Shown here: positions 37,346 through 45,956 of the stretch, one piece after another
How positions within the stretch are numbered: the stretch's first letter is position 1
How the letters are laid out: the number at the start of each line of letters is the position of its first letter
Source of the DNA: Acetobacteraceae bacterium
GTDB taxonomy: Bacteria > Pseudomonadota > Alphaproteobacteria > Acetobacterales > Acetobacteraceae
DNA length: 59,597 nucleotides
Direction: 5' to 3'
Assembly (NCBI GenBank): GCA_025354865.1
Contig: JANXMB010000001.1
Location: forward strand, 1-59,597
The notes under the pieces: model-generated
Seen by the model: the letters and a program-made list of their open reading frames with translations, nothing else
Told to the model about the DNA's origin: nothing
Databases searched by the model: none
Program-made: the position numbers and the translations under genes

Positions 37346-38635
37346 ATGATCCGCCTCACCACCGCATCCCCCGACTTCGAACCCGCTTTCGCCGCCCTGC
37401 TCGGCCAAGCCCGCGAAACCACGGAAACCGTCGATAAGGCGGTGTCCGCCATCGTTGCCGATGTGCGCGCGCGTGGCGACGCGGCGCTGTTCGATTATAC
37501 CGCCCGGTTCGACCGGCACACCCCCATCGCGCTGCGCATCGCCGAGGCCGAAATCGATGCTGCCACGGCCAGCATACCGGCGGAACTGGCGCGGGCGCTG
37601 GACCTCGCGGCCACCCGGATCGAGGCGTTTCACAAAGCCCAATTGCCGTCCGACCTGAAAATGACCGATGCGGCCGGCTTGACCCTGGGGATGCGCTGGG
37701 GCGCGTTGGACTCAGTCGGGATTTACGTGCCGGGCGGCAAAGCCGCCTACCCGTCGTCGGTGTTGATGAATGCGATTCCAGCCCGAGCGGCGGGGGTGTC
37801 GCGAATTGCGATGTGTGTGCCGACACCGGATGGGGTGTTGAATCCGTTGGTCCTCGCCGCTGCGCGCCGTGCCGGCGTGTCGGAGGTTTACCGCGTGGGC
37901 GGGGCGCAAGCCGTCGCGGCGTTGGCCTATGGGACCAGGTCCATCGCCCCGGTCGATCGCATCGTCGGACCGGGCAATGCCTACGTGGCCGAGGCCAAGC
38001 GTCAGGTGTTCGGCCGTGTCGGCATCGATAACATCGCCGGCCCGTCCGAGGTTGTCGTCCTGGCCGATGCCGCCAACGATCCCCGCCGGGTCGCCATCGA
38101 CCTGATGGCGCAGGCCGAACACGACGAAGCGGCACAGTCCATTCTGATCACCGATAGCGCCGCCTTCGCCGATGCCGTCGCGGCGGCGGTACTGGCGGAA
38201 ATCCCGACCCTGCCACGGGCGGCGATCGCCGGGGCAAGCTGGGATGCCCACGGTGCCATTGTGCTGGTGCGCGATTGGGACGAGGCCATCGCACTGGTGG
38301 ACCGGCTGGCGCCCGAGCATTTGCAGATCATGCTGCCGGAGCCGGAGACGGTTTTTGCGCGGGTCCGCCATGCCGGTGCCGCGTTCCTGGGGGCCTATTG
38401 CCCGGAAGCGGTCGGCGATTATGTCGGCGGGCCGAACCATGTGCTGCCCACCGGACGCACCGCCCGCTTTGCGTCGGGCCTGTCGGTGTTCGATTTCCTC
38501 AAGCGTACAACTTGGATATCGGCCGATAGTGCGGCGCTGGAACAGGTCGGGCCGGCGGCGGTCGCCCTGGCCGAGGCGGAAGGTTTGCAGGCGCACGCTC
38601 GTAGCGTGGCGATCAGGCTGCAAGGGAAAACTTGA
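37346..38635 (+). CDS. hisD: Histidinol dehydrogenase
   Basis: A 429-residue Zn enzyme that makes the last two oxidations of histidine synthesis. Conserved blocks include IYVPGGKAAYPSSVLMNAIPA, VDRIVGPGNAYVAEAK, DNIAGPSEVVVLAD, AQAEHDEAAQ (Zn ligands) and LAPEHLQIM (catalytic Glu-His). It is followed 55 bases later by infA, a known arrangement in Rhodospirillales. hisG, often next to it, is absent from this window. Confidence 0.96.
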   Translation: MIRLTTASPDFEPAFAALLGQARETTETVDKAVSAIVADVRARGDAALFDYTARFDRHTPIALRIAEAEIDAATASIPAELARALDLAATRIEAFHKAQLPSDLKMTDAAGLTLGMRWGALDSVGIYVPGGKAAYPSSVLMNAIPARAAGVSRIAMCVPTPDGVLNPLVLAAARRAGVSEVYRVGGAQAVAALAYGTRSIAPVDRIVGPGNAYVAEAKRQVFGRVGIDNIAGPSEVVVLADAANDPRRVAIDLMAQAEHDEAAQSILITDSAAFADAVAAAVLAEIPTLPRAAIAGASWDAHGAIVLVRDWDEAIALVDRLAPEHLQIMLPEPETVFARVRHAGAAFLGAYCPEAVGDYVGGPNHVLPTGRTARFASGLSVFDFLKRTTWISADSAALEQVGPAAVALAEAEGLQAHARSVAIRLQGKT

Positions 38636-38690
38636 CCTTTACGGCGCCGATCATCATGTTCCGCGCGAATTGAACAGACAATGAGGCCCG

Positions 38691-38909
38691 ATGTCCAAAG
38701 AAGACATGATCGAATTCAGCGGCACGGTGATGGAGCTGCTGCCCAACGCCATGTTCCGCGTGAAGCTCGACAACGAACACAGCATCCTCGCGCATACCAG
38801 CGGCAAGATGCGTAAGAACCGCATCCGCGTGCTGGCGGGCGACCGGGTGAATGTCGAAATGACGCCATACGACCTGAGCAAGGGACGTATCACCTTCCGG
38901 TTCAAGTAG
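38691..38909 (+). CDS. infA: Translation initiation factor IF-1
   Basis: A 72-residue OB-fold protein, [20 protein letters not shown] at the start, identical in layout to IF-1. It binds the 30S A site during initiation. It has GAGG ahead of the ATG and is followed without a gap by maf, whose GTG touches the infA stop. Confidence 0.97.
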   Translation: MSKEDMIEFSGTVMELLPNAMFRVKLDNEHSILAHTSGKMRKNRIRVLAGDRVNVEMTPYDLSKGRITFRFK

Positions 38910-39485
38910 GTGTCGGTTCCTCCGCTGGTGCTGGCGTCGTCCAGCCCGCGGCGCCTGATGCTCCTGGCGCAGCTTGGCATTACGCCTGCCCGCGTCGTCT
39001 CCCCCGATATCGACGAAACGCCGCACCGGGACGAGCAGCCTCGCCTCTACGCGCAGCGTATGGCGCGCGCCAAAGCGGCGGCGATTGCCGAACCCGGCGC
39101 TTTCGTCCTGGCCGGCGATACCGTGGTCGCAGTGGGGCGCCGCATTCTTCCCAAAGCCGAAACCGAAGCCGATGCGCGCCTGTGTCTGGGGCTGCTGTCC
39201 GGGCGCCGCCATCGCGTGCTGACCGGCATCGCCCTGACGGAACCGGGCGGTCGCACGATGGAGCGGCTGTCGGAAACGGTTGTGACCTTCGCCCGCCTGA
39301 CTGCCGCCCAGACCGAGGCGTTCATCGCCAGCGGCGAGTGGCAGGGCAAGGCCGGTGGCTACGCGATCGACGGCCGGGCCGCGAGCTTCGTCCGGGCCTT
39401 GTCCGGCAGTTTCTCCGGCGTGGTCGGCCTGCCATTGTTCGAAACCGCGCAACTGCTGCGGGGGTTCGGCTGGGCGGTGCCGTGA
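38910..39485 (+). CDS. maf: Maf-type nucleoside triphosphate pyrophosphatase
   Basis: A 191-residue Maf/Ham1-like protein that hydrolyses non-canonical or unneeded nucleoside triphosphates. The family start LASSSPRR is near residue 8, the catalytic AGDTVV near 69, and EWQGKAGGYAIDG is the second family motif. Its GTG start abuts the infA TAG directly. It overlaps the RNase E/G gene by GTGA. Confidence 0.93.
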   Translation: MSVPPLVLASSSPRRLMLLAQLGITPARVVSPDIDETPHRDEQPRLYAQRMARAKAAAIAEPGAFVLAGDTVVAVGRRILPKAETEADARLCLGLLSGRRHRVLTGIALTEPGGRTMERLSETVVTFARLTAAQTEAFIASGEWQGKAGGYAIDGRAASFVRALSGSFSGVVGLPLFETAQLLRGFGWAVP

Positions 39486-40558
39486 GCGCGACTCGCATCC
39501 TGGCGTCGTGCAGCCCCGGGGAGGTCCGGGTCGCCGCGATGCGCGGGCAGAAAATGCTGGATTACGCGATCTGGCGCCCAGGCCTGCCGGACGGGGTCGG
39601 CGACATCCACATGGGGCGGGTGACTGCCATCATGCCATCGATGGCCGGGGCGTTCGTGGCGCTGGTCGATGGCGACGGCTTCCTCCCCGATAGCGAGGGC
39701 GCCAAGGGCCTGACCGAGGGCACCATCCTGCCCGTGCGGGTAACCCGAGCGGCGCAGGGCGGGAAGGGGCCGCGTTTGAGCGCGCGGTTTGCGGGGCCGA
39801 TCGAAGTCGAAACCGTCGGGCAGATCCGGCGCGGACCCGGCGCGGTGGAGCGTTTCGCCGCCGCCCACCCCGATGCTGTCGTGTCGATCGACGATCCCGG
39901 CGTCGCGTCGCGGCTGCCGATCCGCTGCACGATCGTATCCCGTGCCTTCGACGACGATGTCGAGTCGGCGGTCGAGGCGCTGTCCGACTCCGTCGTCGCT
40001 CTACCGGGCGGGGCGCGGCTATCCATCCATCCAACCCCGGCGCTGGTCGCCATCGACACCGACACCGGCGCGCGGCAGGACATGCATGCGGCGTTCAACC
40101 GTTCGATCGTTCCGGCGATCGCGCGGGAAATCCGGCTGCGCAACCTGTCGGGCGCCATTGTCGCCGACCTCGCGGGGATGCCGATGCGCAAGCGTGGCGC
40201 ATTGGGTCCGGCGATCGCGGCGGCGCTGGCCGACGATCCGCTGAAGCCTCGGTTTCTGGGATTTTCGGCCCTGGGGCTGGCGGAAATCCTCCGCACCCGC
40301 ATCCATCCCCCGCTGCACGAAATGTTGGCCGGGCCGCACGCCGCAGGGCTGGCCGCGCTGCGCCGGATTGCCGCCGATCTGGATCCCGATCCGCGCCGCC
40401 TGCCGGCCCTGCATGCGGCGCCGGCAGTGGTCGAGGCCCTGCAACGCGATCCCGTCGCCCTGGCCGACCTGGCCCGTCGCACCGGCCGGCGCCTGACGCT
40501 GCGATCCGACCCGTCCGCATCCGGTACCGATTGGCGATTGGAGCAAGAGCATGGCTGA
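39482..40558 (+). CDS. rng: Ribonuclease E/G family protein, short form
   Basis: A 358-residue RNase E/G relative. An S1-like domain (about 30-100; MGRVTAIMPSMAGAFVALVDGDGFL) is followed by the RNase H-like catalytic region containing LSIHPTPALVAIDTDTGA and GAIVADLAGMP. It is shorter than E. coli RNase G (about 490) and lacks the Zn-link region. The GTG start overlaps the maf stop, and the gene ends eight bases into yacG. This infA-maf-rng-yacG row is typical of Rhodospirillales. Confidence 0.88.
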   Translation: MSATRILASCSPGEVRVAAMRGQKMLDYAIWRPGLPDGVGDIHMGRVTAIMPSMAGAFVALVDGDGFLPDSEGAKGLTEGTILPVRVTRAAQGGKGPRLSARFAGPIEVETVGQIRRGPGAVERFAAAHPDAVVSIDDPGVASRLPIRCTIVSRAFDDDVESAVEALSDSVVALPGGARLSIHPTPALVAIDTDTGARQDMHAAFNRSIVPAIAREIRLRNLSGAIVADLAGMPMRKRGALGPAIAAALADDPLKPRFLGFSALGLAEILRTRIHPPLHEMLAGPHAAGLAALRRIAADLDPDPRRLPALHAAPAVVEALQRDPVALADLARRTGRRLTLRSDPSASGTDWRLEQEHG

Positions 40559-40727
40559 CCCGCGTTGCCCGATTTGCGGCAAACCCCCCATCCCCACCAA
40601 CCGTCCCTTTTGCAGCAAGCGCTGCTCGGACGTGGATTTAGGCCGATGGTTGACCGGTCGTTACGTGATTCCCGGCCCACCCGAGGAATTGGACGAAGAC
40701 CCACCGCCATCGCCGGAAGCGGCTTGA
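40551..40727 (+). CDS. yacG: DNA gyrase inhibitor YacG
   Basis: A 58-residue zinc protein that binds GyrB and inhibits gyrase. The four zinc ligands are Cys6, Cys9, Cys22 and Cys26 (CPICGK...PFCSKRCSDVDLGRW). The ATG lies within the last eight bases of the RNase gene. It ends the operon ahead of tRNA-Phe. Confidence 0.92.
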   Translation: MADPRCPICGKPPIPTNRPFCSKRCSDVDLGRWLTGRYVIPGPPEELDEDPPPSPEAA

Positions 40728-40787
40728 TCCCCCTGTCATGTTGGGGTAATCACCCAGCCTCCGCTGCGGGGTTCCCGGCGGAACAGG

Positions 40788-40863
40788 GCCCAGGTAGCTC
40801 AGTTGGTAGAGCATGCGACTGAAAATCGCAGTGTCGGTGGTTCGATTCCGCCCCTGGGCACCA
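40788..40863 (+). tRNA. tRNA-Phe (GAA)
   Basis: A 76-base cloverleaf. The acceptor stem is GCCCAGG/CCTGGGC, the D-arm contains AGCTCAGTTGGTAGAGC, the anticodon GAA is at 40821-40823 after CT, and the T-arm is GGTTCGATTCC. The CCA end is encoded at 40861-40863. It lies 60 bases after yacG. Confidence 0.98.
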
Positions 40864-40880
40864 TTCTAACCCCCGCCCGC

Positions 40881-41936
40881 TCAGCCGACCGCCAGGCAGA
40901 ATAAATCCTGGCAGCGATCCGGCAGCAAATATTCTTCCCAGCTCTTGCCGCCGTCGCTTGTGCCGAACACCTGCCCGACTCGGGATACGCAATAGACCCG
41001 ATCGGCATCGCGCGGGTGCAGCGCCACCGCCATCATCGTGGCCCGCGCCTGCACCCCGTGGTCGAACCGCCGCCAGTTCCGACCGCCGTCGTCGGATCGG
41101 TACAACGAACCATCCCGGCTGCGCGAGGCCGGGCTGAAACAGCCGTACATGACATTCGGGTCCTGCGGCGACACCCGCACATCCCGCCCGTACGTCAGTG
41201 GCGAGAACCTGCCGATCTGCATATCGTCCCAATGCGCGCCACGGTCGTCGCTGCGGAACAAACCCATGCGGCAGGCCATGAAAACGCTGTCGGGGGCGGC
41301 GGGGCTGACCTCGATCGCGTGGCCGTCCAGCATCCCTTCCGCCTTGACCGTGGTGCGCAAATGGTTGGTCAAATGCGGGCGCTCGGCCAAGGCCAGCAGA
41401 TCGGCGGAGGTATCTTCCCAGGTCTCGCCGCCATCCAGCGATCGCATGGTGCCATCGACCTCCAGCGTTGCGTAAAGGATATCGGCCTCGGTCGGGTGCG
41501 CCGCCAGACGCATGACGCGGCAGGGGAAGGGCATGACGATGCGCCCGGGCATGCCGGGATCGGGCAGCGCGCGCCACGTTTCGCCGGCATCGTCGGACCG
41601 ATACACCCCGACCGGGGCGCCGCCGATATACAAGCGGCGATGCTGCGCCGGATGCACCAGGATCGACCACGCCTGCACCCCCGGGAATGGGAAATTCATG
41701 CGTTTCCAATGCGCGCCGTGGTCGTGGCTGACATAGGGGCCGGTTTTGGTGCCCAGATACACAGTCGCCGGGTCCGCCGGATGCACCGTAATCGCATGCA
41801 CGTCGGTATCGGCTGGCAATCCGTCTGTCAGTTTGGTCCAAGCCCCGCCATCCACCGCTCGGCGAAAAATTCCGCCTTCGGTCCCTTCGCGAATCCAGGC
41901 AGTCCCGGCATAAATATAGCCCGATGCAGTCGGCAT
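40881..41936 (-). CDS. BNR/sialidase-like beta-propeller protein
   Basis: A 351-residue predicted beta-propeller made of BNR-type Asp-box repeats: YRSDDAGETW, MRSLDGGETW, FRSDDRGAHW, YRSDDGGRNW and FGTSDGGKSW, regularly spaced. No catalytic sialidase residues stand out and there is no signal peptide. Related 'WD40/YVTN/BNR-like' proteins are common and uncharacterised in soil bacteria. It is convergent with the tRNA and divergent from the DNA methylase. Confidence 0.72.
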   Translation of the reverse strand: MPTASGYIYAGTAWIREGTEGGIFRRAVDGGAWTKLTDGLPADTDVHAITVHPADPATVYLGTKTGPYVSHDHGAHWKRMNFPFPGVQAWSILVHPAQHRRLYIGGAPVGVYRSDDAGETWRALPDPGMPGRIVMPFPCRVMRLAAHPTEADILYATLEVDGTMRSLDGGETWEDTSADLLALAERPHLTNHLRTTVKAEGMLDGHAIEVSPAAPDSVFMACRMGLFRSDDRGAHWDDMQIGRFSPLTYGRDVRVSPQDPNVMYGCFSPASRSRDGSLYRSDDGGRNWRRFDHGVQARATMMAVALHPRDADRVYCVSRVGQVFGTSDGGKSWEEYLLPDRCQDLFCLAVG

Positions 41937-41991
41937 GGCGTTTCCCTCCAGCTTATCGCCATCCTACCGACCCATCGGGAGGAACCGCAAC

Positions 41992-42627
41992 GTGAGCGAC
42001 CCAACACCGCGCCCGACCATCGAGCACCGGGATTTTCGCCCGATCCACATCTCCGGTTACGAACGGGCGGCGAACGATTTCTACCCCACCCCCGCCTGGG
42101 TGACCGAAACGCTGCTGCGCCACGCCCCCCTCCGAGGCCCCGTCTGGGAACCCTGCTGCGGCGACGGCGCCATCGCTCGTGTCATCGAAGCGGCCGGCCT
42201 GCGGGTGGAGGCGACCGATCTCGGCGATCGCGGCTACGGCAGCGGCGGGGTCGATTTTTTCGCCCAGACGGCCGTGCCCGCAGGCTGCCAGGCGATCGTG
42301 ACCAATCCGCCGTACGGCGATGGCGGGGCGGAGCGGACATCGCGGCGGGCGTCGTCGCAGTTGCTGGCCTTCGTGCGGCACGCCATCGCTCTGACCGAGG
42401 CGTCGAACGGCCAACTCGCGCTCCTGGTGCGCTTTACCTGGATCGCCGGTCAGCGAGCGGCGGCGCTGCTGTCCGCCGGGCCGTTGGATAAAGTGGTGGT
42501 GCTGACGCACCGCATTATGTGGTTCGATATGGGCCCGGACACGAAGAACGGCCAGCACCATCACTGCTGGCTATTCTTCGACGCCCAACGGGACCGCGCG
42601 AAACCGCCGGAGGTCGTTTTCGGGTAG
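41992..42627 (+). CDS. DNA N6-adenine methyltransferase-like protein (phage type)
   Basis: A 211-residue SAM-dependent methylase. Motif I is EPCCGDG (53-59) and motif IV NPPY is at 105-108, the signature of N6-adenine methylases. The opening ANDFYPTPAWVTE is typical of phage and prophage orphan methylases. The GTG at 41992 has GGAGG about eight bases ahead. No restriction enzyme is adjacent. It may be a remnant of a prophage or a solitary modification enzyme. Target sequence unknown. Confidence 0.75.
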   Translation: MSDPTPRPTIEHRDFRPIHISGYERAANDFYPTPAWVTETLLRHAPLRGPVWEPCCGDGAIARVIEAAGLRVEATDLGDRGYGSGGVDFFAQTAVPAGCQAIVTNPPYGDGGAERTSRRASSQLLAFVRHAIALTEASNGQLALLVRFTWIAGQRAAALLSAGPLDKVVVLTHRIMWFDMGPDTKNGQHHHCWLFFDAQRDRAKPPEVVFG

Positions 42628-42685
42628 TGTTATATCGACCCGTGCAGGGTCGGACGGCGACGGCGCGCGATAGCCGCAGGCGAAA

Positions 42686-43399
42686 TTACCAGCTCACGGG
42701 TTCACGGGTGACGTGGACGGTGCCGTTGCCGGTCAGGCGTACCACGTTCACGGTTTTCGCCAGATCGGGGGAGCCGGAGTAGTAAGCGGGTACCGAACCG
42801 GTGCCCACCTGGGCCGGGCGATTCCAATGGCCGAGCGCGAGGTAGTCGGCGCGGGTTGCTTCGATCTCGGCGTTGGAGATCAGCCAGGATGGGCGGAGCG
42901 GCACAGCGCCGTCGTCCTCGTAATGGCCGTGCGCCAATGCGATATGCCAACGGGCGGTGCGCGGCCGCGGGGTCCGCAGCGGCACCATATTGTCGTAATC
43001 GATGTGCGGGTGGCCCCAGATTTCCAGATCGTGATGCGGGAAATGCACCGCCTGTTCGTGCGTCACGCCGATGATATGGACATTGTGCAGATCGGCCATG
43101 CCGCCGCGTAGCCAGACGCTATCCTTGGTGATGGGATCGTGGTTCCCCGGCAGCACGACGACCGGGCGGCCGGCATCGGCCAGCAGCGCGACGCAACGAT
43201 CGATAATCGCCGGCGGTTGGCGATTGTTATCGAAAATATCGCCGACCAGCAGCACGTAGGACGCGTTGTGGGTTTTGCCGGCCTCCAACACGATGCGCAG
43301 GCCGGTGGTGCCGTCGTCGCCATAGGTCATGTCGGCGGGGTCGCTGTCGACGTGCAGGTCGGAACTATGCACAAGCACGATATCGGAGGCGTCGGTCAC
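42686..43399 (-). CDS. Calcineurin-like metallophosphoesterase (SbcD/Mre11-like)
   Basis: A 237-residue two-metal phosphoesterase. The metal motifs are in order: SDLHVD (Asp/His), GDIFDN, GNHD, then histidines in GHPHID and LAHGH. It resembles the catalytic part of SbcD-type nucleases but lacks the C-terminal capping domain, and no SbcC partner is nearby. The GTG at 43399 is preferred because the longer frame begins with a TTG in low-quality sequence. Confidence 0.78.
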   Translation of the reverse strand: MTDASDIVLVHSSDLHVDSDPADMTYGDDGTTGLRIVLEAGKTHNASYVLLVGDIFDNNRQPPAIIDRCVALLADAGRPVVVLPGNHDPITKDSVWLRGGMADLHNVHIIGVTHEQAVHFPHHDLEIWGHPHIDYDNMVPLRTPRPRTARWHIALAHGHYEDDGAVPLRPSWLISNAEIEATRADYLALGHWNRPAQVGTGSVPAYYSGSPDLAKTVNVVRLTGNGTVHVTREPVSW

Positions 43400-43477
43400 A
43401 ATCTTCGATCCATTCGACGAGGTTGGCAGCAGAAAGCCCTCGCTGGCCCGTCGCGTCAAGTTCGGCTAGCGTCCGGT

Positions 43478-43529
43478 CCGAGGATAACCCCCGAGGATAA
43501 CCCCCGAGGATAGGCCCCGAGGATAGCCC
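43478..43529 (+). repeat. Four 13-bp direct repeats upstream of the glutathione transferase gene
   Basis: The unit CCGAGGATAACCC occurs at 43478 and 43491. Variants CCGAGGATAGGCC (43504) and CCGAGGATAGCCC (43517) complete a perfect 13-base period. The last unit ends 14 bases before the ATG at 43544, and each unit contains AGGA, a possible ribosome site. Replication slippage is a likely origin. Confidence 0.9.
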
Positions 43530-43543
43530 AGGAGCACGCGCCC

Positions 43544-44272
43544 ATGATCGACCTGCATTATTGGCCCACGCCCAACGGCAAGAAGGTGACCATCTTGCTG
43601 GAGGAAGCGCAGATTCCCTACAACATTATCAAATGCAATATCGGCCGGGGCGATCAATTCACGCCCGAATTTCTGGCGATGAATCCCAACCACCGCATGC
43701 CGACTTTGGTCGATCGGGCGCCGGCCGATGGTGGCGAGCCGCTGGCGATTTTCGAGTCCGGTGCCATCATGATGTACCTCGCCGAGAAGGTCGGAAAATT
43801 CTACCCGCAGGATTTGCGTGGCAAGCACACCGTGCAGGAATGGTTGATCTGGCAGATGGCCAACCAAGGGCCGAAATCCGGTGAATGCGGGCATTTCCGC
43901 CGCCTCGATGCGTCGAAGGGCGATCAAACCTATGCCATTACCCGTTTCACCGACGAAGTGAATCGCATGTACGGCGTGCTGAACAACCGCCTGTACAAGA
44001 ACCGCTATCTGGCCGGCGACCAATACACCATAGCCGATATGATCTGCTATCCCTGGACGATAAACTGGAAGATGCAAGGCCAGGATATCGAAGAATTCCC
44101 CTATTTCAAGCGCTGGCAGGACGAGCTTGCTGCCCGTCCCGGCGTGCAGCGCGGCATGGCGGTCGGCGCGGATTTCGCCGAAGATCAATCGAAGCTCTCG
44201 CAGGAGGAAAAGGATCGCCGCGCCAAGATGCTCTATAACCAGCGGGCACGGCCGGTGCCGCTGGATGCATAG
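43544..44272 (+). CDS. Glutathione S-transferase, Nu-class (YghU/YfcG-like)
   Basis: A 242-residue glutathione transferase. The thioredoxin-like half contains the active-site segment TPNGKKVTILLEE (about 9-21) and the glutathione-binding ESGAIMMYLAEK (about 71-82). The helical half ends near WQDELAARPGVQRGM. This class shows disulfide-bond reductase activity and lacks the catalytic Tyr or Cys of others. It stands just ahead of a second thiol-fold enzyme gene. Four 13-bp repeats sit in its leader. Confidence 0.87.
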   Translation: MIDLHYWPTPNGKKVTILLEEAQIPYNIIKCNIGRGDQFTPEFLAMNPNHRMPTLVDRAPADGGEPLAIFESGAIMMYLAEKVGKFYPQDLRGKHTVQEWLIWQMANQGPKSGECGHFRRLDASKGDQTYAITRFTDEVNRMYGVLNNRLYKNRYLAGDQYTIADMICYPWTINWKMQGQDIEEFPYFKRWQDELAARPGVQRGMAVGADFAEDQSKLSQEEKDRRAKMLYNQRARPVPLDA

Positions 44273-44335
44273 CATCCTCCCGGCTGGTTGAATGCCACTT
44301 ACAGTAACGAAATGCAGAACGACAGGATAACCCGC

Positions 44336-44947
44336 ATGGCCGAAGTAGAGTGTTTTTTCGATTGTTCCAGCCCCTGGACCTATTTTGCGGTCCATAGCCT
44401 GCTGGAACTGCGCAAGGAAACCGGCGCGACGATCGCGTTTCGCCCGCATCTGGTCGGTGGCGTGTTCAACGCCGTGAACCCGACGGTGCACAATTCCCGC
44501 GAAAAGCCGGTGGTGCCGAAACAGGCTTACAGCAAAAAAGACCAGCAGGACTGGGCGCGTTTCCTGGGCATCGCGATGCACTACCGCCCCACCGTTTTCC
44601 CGGTGAACAGCGTGAAGATCATGCGCGGATGTTGTTGGCTGGAAGGGACCGACCAACTCGAACCGCTGATGATGGCGGCGTTCCACGCGTATTGGGGCGA
44701 CGATCTGGATATGTCCAAGGACGACGTGCTGACCGAAATCTGCAAGCGGGCGGGGGTCGATCCGGCCGCCTTCTTCGCGGCGATCGGCGAACAGCCGAAC
44801 AAGGACCGGCTGCGCAATAACACCGATGAACTGATCGCGCGCGGCGGGTTCGGCTCCCCCACCATATTCGTCGGTGGCGACGACATGTATTTCGGCAATG
44901 ATCGCATGCCGCTGATCCGCGATTCGGTGCTGCGTCACCGCACATGA
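44336..44947 (+). CDS. 2-hydroxychromene-2-carboxylate isomerase/DsbA-fold protein
   Basis: A 203-residue kappa-class glutathione transferase relative. The N-terminal VECFFDCSSPWTYFA carries the active-site Ser-Pro of hydroxychromene-carboxylate isomerases, and GSPTIFVGGDDMYFGNDR is the cis-Pro region. Such enzymes act in naphthalene-type degradation with glutathione. The ATG at 44336 has AGGATAA upstream. It overlaps the disrupted enoyl-CoA hydratase by four bases. Confidence 0.84.
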   Translation: MAEVECFFDCSSPWTYFAVHSLLELRKETGATIAFRPHLVGGVFNAVNPTVHNSREKPVVPKQAYSKKDQQDWARFLGIAMHYRPTVFPVNSVKIMRGCCWLEGTDQLEPLMMAAFHAYWGDDLDMSKDDVLTEICKRAGVDPAAFFAAIGEQPNKDRLRNNTDELIARGGFGSPTIFVGGDDMYFGNDRMPLIRDSVLRHRT

Positions 44948-45120
44948 TCCGATCCCGAATCGACCCTCGGGGTGTCGCGCTGGTCACGGTGGACAATGCC
45001 GAGCAGCGCAACGCTTTGGGGAATGCGGGGAAGCGGGAATTGGCGGAGGCGCTGGAAGCCGTTGCCGCCGATCCTGGCTTGCGGGTGGTCGTGCTGACCG
45101 GGTCGGGCGATCGCTCGATT
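44944..45120 (+). pseudogene. Enoyl-CoA hydratase, 5' part (gene split by inserted islet)
   Basis: The frame begins MIRSRIDPRGVALVTVDNAE and matches the crotonase N-terminus up to VVLTGSGDRS, where homologues continue into the oxyanion-hole region (FIGGANV). Here the sequence changes near 45117-45121 and meets a stop at 45159. The missing continuation reappears at 46633 in the same sense. The ATGA overlap with the upstream isomerase shows it was once a regular operon gene. Confidence 0.85.
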
Positions 45121-45320
45121 TCCGGTCATAACTTCCCGCCTCCCGGATCACGCGAATAAAAACCCGGCACTTGTCTTCAAGAGCTTGAATCCCGCGCGTT
45201 TGGCCGTCCCTTCGGTCATTTTTTTGGAAACCATAAGGCTCATATACCATTGTCTGTTGCCCGCAGGCTCGTTGGGTCCGCGCAGGCCACCCTCGTTCAA
45301 TCGTGGCGCACATCGGAAAA

Positions 45321-45491
45321 TCATCAAGCGCACACGAAGTGACACGGTGTTTGAACGGAGTTGCACGGAGAGGGATTTTCAGGCCCGGGGGCGAGAAAAC
45401 ACCGCCGGTTGGATTAAAAATCCTGAAATTACCAACTCATTGCGCCGAACGTCTATCTCGTTTTCCGTGTCATTTCGTGTGCGCTTGATGA
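45321..45491. repeat. 27-bp inverted repeat around a 117-base loop
   Basis: The arm at 45321-45347 (starting TCATCAAGCGCACACGAA) is the reverse complement of 45465-45491 with one mismatch. The arms contain CACGAAG/CACGG-like runs that recall dispersed intergenic repeats of other proteobacteria. The structure could be a miniature element or a structured RNA. Confidence 0.75.
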
Positions 45492-45775
45492 CTTTCCCGC
45501 AAATGGCACCACTGCGCGGGCATGGCCACAGCCGGTGAAGCAAGTTCTACCCGCCGTCCGATTTCAACAAATAATGCATAAGAGCCAACCATAATGCCTT
45601 GAAAAGGCCAGGCAGACCCGGGTTTCCGAAAGTCCTGCTTCGAGCACAGGCCCTCTACGTGCTTGACGGATACAGGGCAACGATATGTTTCGGCCCCCTC
45701 ACGCCGCGTCCAGGGCGGCGGCGCGGTTGGCCGAACGGCGGATGAAGGAAGCGCTCAAGCCGAAAGCGACCGGCA

Positions 45776-45809
45776 TGCGCCTGCGATCACGCCAAGGATC
45801 GCAGGCGCA
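45776..45809. repeat. Perfect 13-bp hairpin in the islet
   Basis: TGCGCCTGCGATC (45776-45788) pairs without mismatch with GATCGCAGGCGCA (45797-45809) over an 8-base loop. No T tract follows. It lies about 150 bases upstream of the PEP-CTERM gene and may end transcripts entering from the left or mark an old element boundary. Confidence 0.65.
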
Positions 45810-45956
45810 ATTCAATCGAGCAATGTGTCGGAAAACTTTACATCTTTGGAAGATGATTCCGGATGTGGTTTTGTAACCCGCTGTCACTGTTGGTAATGTT
45901 GTGATGGCATCATATTTGCATATTCAAAATAGTGTTTTTCGATTGGAGTTTAAACC

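Larger units (their letters stand above)
45160..45956. other. Long non-coding stretch of the islet
   Basis: There is no frame here with ribosome site and coding character. It holds the long inverted repeat (45321-45491), the perfect hairpin at 45776-45809 and an AT-rich promoter-like tract at about 45890-45945 ahead of the PEP-CTERM gene. A 63-codon frame at 45685-45876 looks spurious. Confidence 0.6.

Noticed and set aside
43478-43529. Possible CRISPR-like array
   Set aside because: Units are only 13 bases, directly adjacent with no spacers, and there are no cas genes. It is a simple tandem repeat.
45776-45809. Possible integron attC-type site
   Set aside because: The stem is perfect with no bulged bases, and the conserved R'/R'' core GTT/AAC patterns are missing. 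No integrase is nearby.
45685-45876. 63-codon frame in the islet
   Set aside because: It lacks a ribosome site, overlaps the perfect hairpin and has no recognisable protein features.
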